Positions 8,001 to 14,741 of a stretch of 14,845 bases of DNA are shown here, in pieces. The notes beneath the pieces were generated by a model, which was given only the letters and a program-made list of their open reading frames with translations, was not told the DNA's origin and made no database searches. Source of the stretch: Draconibacterium sp. (lineage in GTDB: Bacteria > Bacteroidota > Bacteroidia > Bacteroidales > Prolixibacteraceae); NCBI GenBank assembly GCA_030595485.1, contig JAUVDE010000035.1, forward strand, positions 1 to 14,845. The letters run 5' to 3'. A program made the translations under genes and the position numbers. How positions within the stretch are numbered: position 1 is the stretch's first letter; every line of letters begins with the position of its first letter.

Positions 8001-8401
8001 GAGCAAATAACGGACTTGGAATTCGTACTCCGCTAAAAGGTGATGCTGCTTATGTTGGAATGGAATTACAGATTCTTGACAACACGGCGTCTATTTATGC
8101 CAATCTAAAAGAATACCAGTACCATGGTTCGGTTTACGGAACAATTGCAGCAAAACGTGGTTTCCAAACACCAGTTGGCGAATGGAATGTACAGGAAGTA
8201 ATTGTAAAAGGCACTAAAATTAAAATCACTTTAAACGGTGAAATTATTTTAGATGGCGACATTGCACATGCTCGCGACCACGGAACAAAAGATGGCAAAA
8301 AACATCCGGGCTTAAAACGCGATAAAGGTTACATCGGTTTCCTTGGACATGGTTCTGAATTGTATTTCAGAAATATTAGAATTAAAGACTTAAGTAAATA
8401 A
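5015..8401 (+). CDS. Secreted HEAT-repeat protein with two C-terminal DUF1080 (3-keto-glycoside hydrolase/lyase-like) domains
   Basis: An 1128-residue exported protein. MKKNIFQF plus a hydrophobic core and SFAQ|DN (23-26) form a type I signal peptide. Residues about 35-715 are alpha-helical HEAT-like repeats, an Ala/Leu/Lys-rich series with units such as VRQESLVALGQLQGTKAVPTL. Two jelly-roll DUF1080 domains follow, about 722-930 (SMFNGENLDGWQG, GDSGIYLRG, QVQIWD, EWNTFRITM, VTIYLNGELV) and about 936-1126 (SLFNGKNLDGWQG, NNGLGIRTP, MELQILD, ITLNGEIILDG). DUF1080 members have been shown to cleave 3-keto glycosides made by Gfo/Idh/MocA enzymes, and such a gene lies just upstream. The two domains are clearly diverged, so they may handle different glycans or one may only bind. 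There is no heme CxxCH motif. No Shine-Dalgarno site is seen, only an A-rich stretch before the ATG. Activity and substrate are inferred. Confidence 0.88.
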   Translation: MKKNIFQFITILLLVISGLGSFAQDNRTLDTKVADVLAQMPTKDLAHRDKAMNEIVEMGSVGFQKLTSQLTAPGVDDDTAVRFALNSFARYASQFGKCDAKAYAEENLLKALKTQKDVEVKTFILNQLNLVGGHNTIEAARTYLTDEKLVEPASQTILMIGCPKSAELFIEALPKAEAKAQMTLVRALGELKCKKAVTEITPFVSAESASMQKTALTALANIASVESFKTMQKAASNVDFKYEATNATESFLEYTNRLGAENELETMKKACKAIFKANTSADQLHNYSVALAIYAKYLGYEATPLLLDAVDNNDKAFRYSVLNTAETLGGIADTRKWIAKAESASAEVKADIISMLGRRGCGLATEIITASLASSSEVVRQESLVALGQLQGTKAVPTLVAHMASGKDFKATQTVLNQLLDKDHLYAVASQLDKTSGETKAAFIELIAAKAGTQYFNEVLTATSSSDKAEKAAAFKALKRVSVYENVDALLKLLLSVSDDSEISATQMAVVSVTSGVEAEQKADGKVLTAFNSSNKKGRVVVLLPQIGGPVALKTVTESFNTSSGSLKEASFEALTSWKDYSAAASLYEICKTSEGEYQAKAASNFTRMVNSAKLPNDQKLLQFRKIMEYTGSNNAKNYVIKSIGRLNTFLSVIYLEKFLDDKALQQNAAIAIKNIALNGKFYGTEVRNALEKAASVMEGGDSQYYKIDINNYLTNMQKGEGLVSMFNGENLDGWQGMIAGGNPIKIAKMSDKERQKAQAEADLHLSENWSVKDGKIVFTGKGHNLVSAKKYKDFEMVVDWLITKKGDSGIYLRGTPQVQIWDTSRVEVGAQVGSGGLYNNSNGNIKNPLKVADNPVNEWNTFRITMIGENVTIYLNGELVVDNVKMDNYWNREIPIFEEGTIELQAHGNELAFRDVYVREINTEEIGLTQEEIGEGFESLFNGKNLDGWQGNKTDYYAENGELVVNPKMGGHGNLFTGKEYSDFIYRFEFKLTPGANNGLGIRTPLKGDAAYVGMELQILDNTASIYANLKEYQYHGSVYGTIAAKRGFQTPVGEWNVQEVIVKGTKIKITLNGEIILDGDIAHARDHGTKDGKKHPGLKRDKGYIGFLGHGSELYFRNIRIKDLSK

Positions 8402-8459
8402 GAATTAGGTTTCGACACTAAAAATGTTGTTGAGACTTATTTTGGAAATAGATTAGCAT

Positions 8460-8503
8460 AAAAGGAAAGCGATTGATGATTATTCATCAATCGCTTTCCT
8501 TTT
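8460..8503. terminator. Perfect 20-bp hairpin, bidirectional terminator
   Basis: Arms 8460-8479 and 8484-8503 are perfect complements around the 4-base loop TTAT. The A-rich left end and T-rich right end give a U tract on either strand. It sits between convergent genes, 59 bp after the DUF1080 stop and 155 bp after the sulfatase stop on the other strand, as expected for a shared terminator. Confidence 0.88.
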
Positions 8504-8657
8504 ATATTAGAATTTCTAATTCGAATATTCTCATTGACCAAGTAGTTAAGAACAATATTCAGTAATAAGCGGTTGTTTTTTAACTCAAATATTTAATTAT
8601 CAAAAATGACTTTTTCAATTTTAAGTCACATCTGGATATTTCACCCCCAAATGGAAT

Positions 8658-10160
8658 CTATTTTTTGTTCTTCTTCTTTTTAAGCTTGCCTTCTCTAGTT
8701 CGTGGATCTGACATTTCACTACGCCACATTTCATAATCGGCTGTTAGTTCCTTAACCACTTCAGGATTGCCTGCAGCCATGTTTTGGGTTTCGCCAATAT
8801 CGTTTTGTAAGTCGAAAAGTAAAACTCCTTCGGGATATATAAAGTCCTCTGTGGAAACAGCAGTTCCATTTTCTATTTTAAAATTGGAGTGTACCCAGCC
8901 ACTATTATTTACCAACTTCCATTTTCCTTTTCGCGCTACCCACTGTCCACGTCCATCGGCCCAAAAAAGTTCTTCGTGCCCCAATTCATCTCCACTTATA
9001 ACTGGCCACAGATTATTTCCATCAATATTTTCAGGAATTGGTGTGCCTGTTGCGGCCAAAACTGTTGGCAAAATATCCATCCCCGAAACCAACTGCGAAA
9101 CAGTTATATGTTCCTTCATTTTTTGCGGATACGAAATAATCATTGGTATACGAATTCCACCTTCGGCAAACATATATTTGTAGCCATTAAGTGGCATGTT
9201 TCGAGCGTAAGTATTTATTGTACCTCCGTTGTCCGACAAGAAAACAATAATGGTATTATCCTTTTGTCCACTTTCTTCCAATGCATTTAAAACTTTACCA
9301 ATGCCATTGTCCATAACCTCCAATTGAAGCTGGTAGCGTTTTCTTCCATCGGGATCCACTTCCCCTAAATGTCCCCATTTTTTATGCCACACGTTATAAG
9401 GCTCTTCCTGTGGATTCCAGAATGGAAACTGGTCGATTCCATATTTTCCTAAATAATCGGGGTGACAAATATAAGTTGGATGATGTACGGCATTATATTC
9501 AAGTTCGATATACCAAGATTTTTCAGAATTAGCTTTGATTACATCAACAGCTTTATCGGTAAAAATATCGGTGGTAAAACTATTTTCGTAAGATTTCTTT
9601 TCGCGCCCGTTTAATAATGGGCCAATGTGTGCCAGTTTTGCATTCTTTTCGCCATACTCATCAACATCATTTGCACTCAATCGAAGGTAATCCCAAGTAT
9701 GGTCGATAAAACCAAGAAAGTCGTCGAAACCATGATCCATTGGGTGTTCTGCAGGGCCACCATTTAAGTGTGTTTTTCCAATTTTAACACTGTAATACCC
9801 CTGCTCTTTTAGCATTTGAGGCAGTGTTTTTTCAATTGCCGGCAAACCACCTTCTCCGTACCAATAATTACCCCAACGTTGTTGAAAACGCCCCGTAATT
9901 AATCCAGCACGCGAGGGACTACAAATTGGAGCTGTAGAATAGGCATCAGTGAAAAAAACTCCGTTCTCGGCAATTCTATCAATATTTGGTGTTTGAATAT
10001 CTTTTGATGCATAAGGAAGAAAACTCAAATCGGCGTAACCAAGATCGTCAGCTACAATAATCAATACATTTGGTTTTTTAGCTACTTCGGTTTTTGTATT
10101 GCACGAAAAAGCAGCAAAAGCCAAAATCAAAACCATAAACAGGCCATTTATTTTCATCAT
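8658..10160 (-). CDS. Lipoprotein sulfatase, CSPSR type (S1 family)
   Basis: A 500-residue formylglycine-dependent sulfatase with a lipoprotein signal (hydrophobic core, Cys20 in AAFSC), so it is probably anchored in an outer or periplasmic membrane face. NVLIIVADDLGYADL (31-45) supplies metal ligands Asp38 and Asp39. The C-x-P-S-R signature is CSPSR at 80-84, Cys80 being the residue converted to formylglycine. GKTHLNGG (128-135, Lys129 and His131) replaces the commoner GKWHLG. VHHP (225-228), FLSDNGG (307-313, Asp310 and Asn311) and Lys328 before AEGGIRIP complete the site. The tail ends in a lysine cluster (KLKKKKNKK). It is the last gene of the operon, 4 bp after the previous stop. It removes sulfate esters from a carbohydrate; the exact subfamily and position are not readable by eye. 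Confidence 0.93.
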   Translation of the reverse strand: MMKINGLFMVLILAFAAFSCNTKTEVAKKPNVLIIVADDLGYADLSFLPYASKDIQTPNIDRIAENGVFFTDAYSTAPICSPSRAGLITGRFQQRWGNYWYGEGGLPAIEKTLPQMLKEQGYYSVKIGKTHLNGGPAEHPMDHGFDDFLGFIDHTWDYLRLSANDVDEYGEKNAKLAHIGPLLNGREKKSYENSFTTDIFTDKAVDVIKANSEKSWYIELEYNAVHHPTYICHPDYLGKYGIDQFPFWNPQEEPYNVWHKKWGHLGEVDPDGRKRYQLQLEVMDNGIGKVLNALEESGQKDNTIIVFLSDNGGTINTYARNMPLNGYKYMFAEGGIRIPMIISYPQKMKEHITVSQLVSGMDILPTVLAATGTPIPENIDGNNLWPVISGDELGHEELFWADGRGQWVARKGKWKLVNNSGWVHSNFKIENGTAVSTEDFIYPEGVLLFDLQNDIGETQNMAAGNPEVVKELTADYEMWRSEMSDPRTREGKLKKKKNKK

Positions 10161-10164
10161 AATA

Positions 10165-11676
10165 CTAGTTTTTAAACTGATCGTATTCAGGGTTTACTTT
10201 AGCTGTGCTAAATACTTTGCGATCTTTCCACAAATTATACGTTGCCTCTAATTGAACTGCCGATTCTGGATATTGTCCTTTGTCGTCGGTTTCTTTTATC
10301 CAGTCTCCCAATACGGCACGGTGTTCTTTTAATACATCTGCAAACTCGGTGTTTAAAGCCAGGTTATTCATTTGATGCGGATCGGCTTCAAGGTCATACA
10401 ACTCTTCTTCCGGCCTTACACCAAACCAATGGTCTTCCTGATATTCAGTTAGTATTCCATCTTCTCTCGCTTTTTTCAGTTTTGTAACCATTGGTTTGTT
10501 ATCGCGGTAACCGGCTTGTAATAATGGTCTGTCAGGAAAGAAATTTCGAATGTATCGGTATTTATTAGAACGAACTGTACGAATGCGGTCGATGGTATAA
10601 TCGCAACGGTCACGAGCGCCCATTACATATTTTGGAGTCTGGTAGTCTTTTGCAAATAAATCCTGACCTTCAAGATATTCGGGCAAAGTTACACCGGCCA
10701 TGGCAAGCGTTGTTGCCGAAACATCGAGCAAAGATACCAAATCGTTACGAACTGTACCGGCTTTTAGAAGCTCTGAGTTTCCTTTTATCATGAGAGGAAC
10801 CAACATTCCTCCTTCGTAACAAAATTGTTTATGTCGCATTGATGTGTTGCTTCCATGGTCGGAAAAGAAAAACACAATTGTATTCTCCAGTTCGCCATCT
10901 ACTTCCAATTGTTTTAAAATAGCTTCAATTTGTGTATCGGAACCCCGGTTGGCATTGTAGTGTTGCGTCCATGCACTTCGTTGCGAAGGAATATTTGGGA
11001 AATACGGAGGTAATGGTACATCGTTGTTAGCCAGTTTTTCTCCTTCGCGAACATATTTAAAATCTTTTTTGCCCCCCATTATTTGTATTTGTCCAAACCA
11101 AGGCTGACTTTTATCGCTACGTGCGTTCCAAACATCTTCGGTGTAGGAAAGAAAGTGTTTGGCAAAGTTTCCCTGCCAGCCATTCATTCCGGGAATATAA
11201 TTATCTCTTGAACCGACACAATAAAGGGAATTACGATTGTAATGAAAATTGTAATCGTCTTTTCCTCCGTTAAAGGTAAAATACCCCGCTTCCTGCATTA
11301 GTTCAGGAATAGTAAGCATCCCTTCAGGCAAATGAATACGCAATTCTTCAGGGACAATTTCGCCATCAGTAAAACGGCTCGAACGGTGTTGATTGGTGCC
11401 CGTAGATGTTTGCATTACTCCTGTAATTAAAGCTGAACGACTTGCAGAACAAACCGGAGCAGTGGAATAAGCACGTGTAAAAACTACTCCTTCCGATGCC
11501 AGTTTATCGATTACTGGTGTGTGTCCTGTGTTAATTGGGTCGCCGTAACATCCCATAAACGGAGAGAGATCTTCGGCAATAATCCATAAAATATTTGGTT
11601 TATTTTCCTCAACAGTTTTTTGAGTACACGATACGGCAACAAAAAACACAAGTGCTAAAACGAGTAAATTCTTCAT
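10165..11676 (-). CDS. Lipoprotein sulfatase, CSASR type (S1 family, SGSH-like subgroup)
   Basis: A 503-residue sulfatase with a lipoprotein signal (Cys17 in VAVSC). NILWIIAEDLSPFMGCYGDP (28-47) carries metal ligands Glu35/Asp36. The formylglycine signature is CSASR at 76-80, with Ala where the neighbour has Pro. Other parts differ from classical arylsulfatases: GGKDDYNFH (137-145) stands where GKWHLG is usual, QIQIMGGK (196-203) where a histidine motif is common, and FFSDHG (270-275) where SDNG is common. These fit the subgroup that includes N-sulfoglucosamine sulfohydrolase-like enzymes rather than damage, since the frame is intact and the length normal. It lies 6 bp downstream of the DUF5703 glycosidase and 4 bp upstream of the second sulfatase, so all three are probably one transcript. 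Substrate and subfamily are inferred. Confidence 0.92.
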   Translation of the reverse strand: MKNLLVLALVFFVAVSCTQKTVEENKPNILWIIAEDLSPFMGCYGDPINTGHTPVIDKLASEGVVFTRAYSTAPVCSASRSALITGVMQTSTGTNQHRSSRFTDGEIVPEELRIHLPEGMLTIPELMQEAGYFTFNGGKDDYNFHYNRNSLYCVGSRDNYIPGMNGWQGNFAKHFLSYTEDVWNARSDKSQPWFGQIQIMGGKKDFKYVREGEKLANNDVPLPPYFPNIPSQRSAWTQHYNANRGSDTQIEAILKQLEVDGELENTIVFFFSDHGSNTSMRHKQFCYEGGMLVPLMIKGNSELLKAGTVRNDLVSLLDVSATTLAMAGVTLPEYLEGQDLFAKDYQTPKYVMGARDRCDYTIDRIRTVRSNKYRYIRNFFPDRPLLQAGYRDNKPMVTKLKKAREDGILTEYQEDHWFGVRPEEELYDLEADPHQMNNLALNTEFADVLKEHRAVLGDWIKETDDKGQYPESAVQLEATYNLWKDRKVFSTAKVNPEYDQFKN

Positions 11677-11682
11677 TATTGT

Positions 11683-14109
11683 TTATTTAGTTTTATTAAA
11701 ACCATTCATTATTATAACATCTTTCTTACGTGAGGCAGGCAATACTTTCATCTCTATTATTTTGCCTTCCCTTACTTTTACTTCAACTGTTGTTTGTTTT
11801 GGTGCATGAAGTTTAAAGTCAACATCCCAATCTTTTGGCCAGGCTGGTAATACATAAATTTCATCGCCGATGGTTTGCAATAACATTTCCTGCAAACCAA
11901 TCATTCCCGAACCTCCCCAATTATGGTCAGGAACCCAATCGTGACCCGGCCCCCAAAAGGTAGGATAACGGCGTGGACTGTCCATCAACTTTTTAACATT
12001 GTAATCGGCAGCCTCCTTGGTCATTCCCATGCGTGCAAATTGAATTCCATCTTGATGCCAGCTTTTTACTGTCCCTTTTCGAAAATCGGGAGCCAGTTTA
12101 TAAGTATTCTTAAAAGTTTGAATTTCATCGTCGCCAAGTTTAAACTGGTCGAAAGGAAAAAGTGGGTAAAACTGAGGTAACTCCTGATTCGCTTCCGCTA
12201 ACCATTCGTAGGCAGGTTTTAATACCGGTAAATTATCTATTTCATCAAACGGATAATCCGGAATTCGTGATAAAAATTCAGAAAAATATTTTTTCTCTTC
12301 GGCTGAAACATAGTTTTCATCCAAGTCAATCAAACTAGATAAACATGCTTTTAATCCGGCAAGCAAGTCACTGGGGTTTTTTGCTCCACGATATGATTCG
12401 CAAGAAGTTGAAGGGTAAATCACGAGCTTGCCATTTTCATCCAGAGTTTTACCATTTCGCATTTTCTGACGCAGTTGGTAGTGCTCATCGAAGAAAATCA
12501 AGGCTGCTTTTATAAAAGGCATATATGTCGAAATATCCTTCCCCGAAAAGCGGTGATATTCCAACATCATGTAGGCATGTTCTACCTGCGATTCCCAATG
12601 GTAAGCACAAGATTGATTGGCCATTACACCGGCCTCTGCAATCTCATTATATCCATATGAACCTGTAGCGCGTTCATCGCCAAAAGGTACTTCCTCTCCG
12701 CGTGCCCGCAAACCATCGCCTTCCCAACCCCATCCGGCACCAAATACAATTCCCGGGGCACTCATGTATTCAGGAAACACTGCACCATTGTGTCCGAAAT
12801 GTTTTTTCACTCGCGCCGTGGCACCCGGCAAACCTTTACGATAAAGTTCGAATTGCGGAATAATCGCATCAAAATCGCCGGCTTTTAACATGGGCCAATA
12901 CAACAATCGCTGGTTTTGAGCCGTGTGAACTGCCCCACCCCATTGTCGCCAATCGGGTTCATATTTATCCTTTTTATTTACCAAAACCGGATCGTAAATT
13001 AAGTTGCCACCATTAAATTTTGTGGGGTATTCGCCATTTACATTTCCACCAAGCTGATACCTGAAAAGCTGATAATTACGACTCATCTGCCAAACCGGAT
13101 TTGAAAGCTTGGGAGAACCGGGTTGGATAAAAATATAGCTGCGTTCCCAAAACTGATTCCACCATGCAACTGAACTGTCAAATGCGTCCTCGGAATTCGT
13201 TAATTCATTTACAGTATTAAAAAGATTATTTTGCCAATCGTCAATAGTTTTGGCTTGCTCAATGTGGGTTGCAATTAGTAGCTGATGACTTTTTTGTGAC
13301 TTTTCGCTTTTTAATTTCCATGATTTATAAGGAGTTATCTGGTATTTCCCTTTTCCTGTTCCATCTGCTACCAATCCTTTTCCGTACATAAAACCTCCAA
13401 AAGTTCGGTTTCTAATGTCGTCAACAATCTCATCGGCATATTCTTCCAGGTTTTGTTGCTTAATCAGAATTTCAGGGATTAATTTTTCTTCGGGATTACG
13501 ATGGAAAAACAAGATTCCGTTATTGGTAGGTTCTATTTCGTCTTTTACACGAAGTACTTTACCTGGATAACCTTCCAAACTAAAGCAAGTAAAACGCTCA
13601 CGTTGACCATCATTTTTAGGTAAGAGTTCTTTTTCTTCAGTTCGCCAATTTTCGTACGCCGCATTTATACTCACGTTTTGGTTTGCTTCTACATCAATAT
13701 GAATTATTGGCTTATCAAGCTCAATCCAGAGTTTTAACTTCGCCTGTATATTTTTCTTTTCCGATTCAATTTCAATAAAACCATCGCGCAATTTAAGTTC
13801 TTGTCTGAATGCAGTTGATTTCTCAAAAGGATTTGGAGTTAAAGTTAAACGAACACGACCTAATTTCAGGTACTCGCCATTCTCGCTTAAACTTCCGCTG
13901 CGTTGCATATACAGCAAAATATCTCCATTTTCAACCCATACGTTGCAACCAATATCTCCACCATTCAATGGCATCGATTCGCTTGCATTTTCACTTGGAT
14001 AATTCCAGACGACATTATAATTATCGAGAGGCGATGTAGTCTTTTGCTGCGCACTAACAAACAAATTTAGCGCCAGACAAATTAGAAAAAAGAAGGTTTT
14101 AGTTTTCAT
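11683..14109 (-). CDS. Exported DUF5703-type six-hairpin glycosidase
   Basis: An 808-residue secreted protein with a type I signal peptide (1-20, LFVSA|QQ). The N-terminal part (about 30-310) begins YNVVWNYPSENASESMPLNG (31-50), GDIGCNVWVENGDILLYMQR (51-70), which I recognise as DUF5703 and which resembles the beta-sandwich of GH95-like enzymes. Residues about 320-730 look like an (alpha/alpha)6 barrel (NPVWQMSRNYQLFRYQ, YEPDWRQWGGAVH, HWESQVEHAYMMLEYHRFSG). The C-terminal piece has GMIGLQEMLLQ (735-745) and EIYVLPAWPKDW (749-760), the pattern seen near the end of GH95-type proteins. It is the first gene of an operon with two sulfatases, which suggests that it acts on a sulfated, possibly fucose- or galactose-containing glycan. 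I know of no assigned activity for the family. Length is complete and both ends are well defined. Confidence 0.85.
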   Translation of the reverse strand: MKTKTFFFLICLALNLFVSAQQKTTSPLDNYNVVWNYPSENASESMPLNGGDIGCNVWVENGDILLYMQRSGSLSENGEYLKLGRVRLTLTPNPFEKSTAFRQELKLRDGFIEIESEKKNIQAKLKLWIELDKPIIHIDVEANQNVSINAAYENWRTEEKELLPKNDGQRERFTCFSLEGYPGKVLRVKDEIEPTNNGILFFHRNPEEKLIPEILIKQQNLEEYADEIVDDIRNRTFGGFMYGKGLVADGTGKGKYQITPYKSWKLKSEKSQKSHQLLIATHIEQAKTIDDWQNNLFNTVNELTNSEDAFDSSVAWWNQFWERSYIFIQPGSPKLSNPVWQMSRNYQLFRYQLGGNVNGEYPTKFNGGNLIYDPVLVNKKDKYEPDWRQWGGAVHTAQNQRLLYWPMLKAGDFDAIIPQFELYRKGLPGATARVKKHFGHNGAVFPEYMSAPGIVFGAGWGWEGDGLRARGEEVPFGDERATGSYGYNEIAEAGVMANQSCAYHWESQVEHAYMMLEYHRFSGKDISTYMPFIKAALIFFDEHYQLRQKMRNGKTLDENGKLVIYPSTSCESYRGAKNPSDLLAGLKACLSSLIDLDENYVSAEEKKYFSEFLSRIPDYPFDEIDNLPVLKPAYEWLAEANQELPQFYPLFPFDQFKLGDDEIQTFKNTYKLAPDFRKGTVKSWHQDGIQFARMGMTKEAADYNVKKLMDSPRRYPTFWGPGHDWVPDHNWGGSGMIGLQEMLLQTIGDEIYVLPAWPKDWDVDFKLHAPKQTTVEVKVREGKIIEMKVLPASRKKDVIIMNGFNKTK

Positions 14110-14170
14110 AAAAGGCTTAGTTTATGAAGCGTAAGATACTAGCATTTTTGAAAGGATTGTACAAAGAGCA

Positions 14171-14260
14171 TTATAAACCAACACCAGTCCCCTGCATCCA
14201 AGAGTACTGATCCCTCATAATTAACCAAGGATCGAATGTTCGTAGTTGATAGGCTTTCAT
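14171..14260 (-). CDS. Possible 29-residue upstream ORF, doubtful
   Basis: A minus-strand ATG at 14260 opens 29 codons ending at 14171-14173, with an in-frame TAG just before the ATG. The product is unusually rich in aromatic and Met residues (FDPWLIMRDQYSWMQGTGVG near the centre and end), which is not typical of random AT-rich sequence. No ribosome-binding site, signal peptide or known family is visible. It lies 62 bp upstream of the glycosidase start on the same strand, so it could be a leader peptide, a fragment of an older gene, or chance. Confidence 0.2.
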   Translation of the reverse strand: MKAYQLRTFDPWLIMRDQYSWMQGTGVGL

Positions 14261-14344
14261 CTACTGATTATTCACATTGCTTCAAAATCACCTTAAAAGG
14301 TTACAAAGAGTGTGGTATTGGTGGAGAAGATGGATAGAGGAAAG

Positions 14345-14420
14345 TCGCAGTTAGTAGTCTCTGTATTCAGTGGAAGAAATAAACTGATAATTGCAGTTTA
14401 CTGAGATTGAAACTCAACAG
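14345..14420. repeat. CAGT/CTGA-rich degenerate low-complexity tract
   Basis: Repeated short words (CAGTTAG, CAGTGG, AAACTGA, CAGTTTACTGA, GAAACTCA) occur with loose spacing, including a 7-bp inverted pair TAAACTG (14380-14386) and CAGTTTA (14394-14400). It resembles the sequence before the DUF1080 gene (4972-4999) in style. No coding sense is seen. Confidence 0.35.
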
Positions 14421-14425
14421 AACAC

Positions 14426-14466
14426 AAAAAATGCCATTCGCTTTAATTTGGCGGATGGCATTTTTT
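14426..14466. terminator. Hairpin terminator after the small basic protein gene
   Basis: Arms 14426-14441 and 14451-14466 pair over 16 positions around a 9-base loop, with one odd pair (U-G if read as plus RNA, C-A if read as minus RNA). Both ends carry A6/T6 runs, so it can act in either direction. It lies 18 bp past the stop of the 34-residue gene on the minus strand, the obvious user. Confidence 0.8.
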
Positions 14467-14484
14467 TATATTTCGATTTTACGA

Positions 14485-14589
14485 CTATTCGTATTTAGGT
14501 TTTTTCATTCTCTTTTCTGCTTTTTTCTCCTTTGGAGTTTTAGCCGCTTCCTTCTTCTCTGTTTTCCTCGAGTCTTTACCTTTTGCCAT
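14485..14589 (-). CDS. Small Lys-rich basic protein, 34 residues
   Basis: From the ATG at 14589 the minus strand encodes 34 residues beginning MAKGKDSRKTEKKEAAKTPK and ending KKPKYE, about 40 percent lysine plus arginine. The start is chosen because AAGGAAA (minus strand, 14594-14600) lies 4 bases upstream as a ribosome-binding site; an in-frame ATG at 14613 would add 8 residues (MKLLKGNN) but has no such site. A terminator follows 18 bp after the stop. Short basic MAKG-type proteins of this look occur widely as unnamed hypotheticals; nucleic-acid or ribosome association would fit the charge but is only a guess. Confidence 0.7.
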   Translation of the reverse strand: MAKGKDSRKTEKKEAAKTPKEKKAEKRMKKPKYE

Positions 14590-14666
14590 ATTATTTCCTT
14601 TTAAAAGTTTCATAAATGATTATTCAAATATGGGAAAAAAATAAAACCTATCATATATTAAGTGTA

Positions 14667-14700
14667 ATAAAAAAATCCACCCTTAGAGAAGAATGGATTT
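14667..14700 (-). terminator. Intrinsic terminator on the minus strand
   Basis: Read as minus-strand RNA, arms 14689-14700 and 14673-14684 form a 12-bp stem with two G-U wobbles and the loop CUCU (14685-14688), followed by a U-rich run. On the plus strand the wobbles become A-C mismatches, so the minus strand is favoured. It would end a transcript coming from the right edge, upstream of the small basic protein gene. Confidence 0.7.
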
Positions 14701-14741
14701 CTGAATTTAAGGGGACTTCTAAAAATTCCTTTCTTTCAAGA

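Larger units (their letters stand above)
14110..14425. other. Leader region of the glycosidase-sulfatase operon
   Basis: No confident gene lies here. The region must hold the promoter of the minus-strand operon, but I find no clean TAnnTTTG element on that strand. A short 5+5 bp inverted repeat (ACCTT-AA-AAGGT, 14290-14301) could be an operator. A 29-codon minus ORF (14171-14260) and a CAGT-rich low-complexity tract (14345-14420) are listed separately. Confidence 0.4.

Noticed and set aside
8767..9290. Plus-strand open frames opposite the CSPSR sulfatase
   Set aside because: They are antisense to a complete gene with all sulfatase motifs, and their products show no recognisable features.
14407..14604. 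Plus-strand open frame of 65 codons
   Set aside because: It covers a terminator hairpin and the antisense of the small basic protein gene; its Phe/Leu/Ser-rich product reflects the Lys-rich codons opposite.
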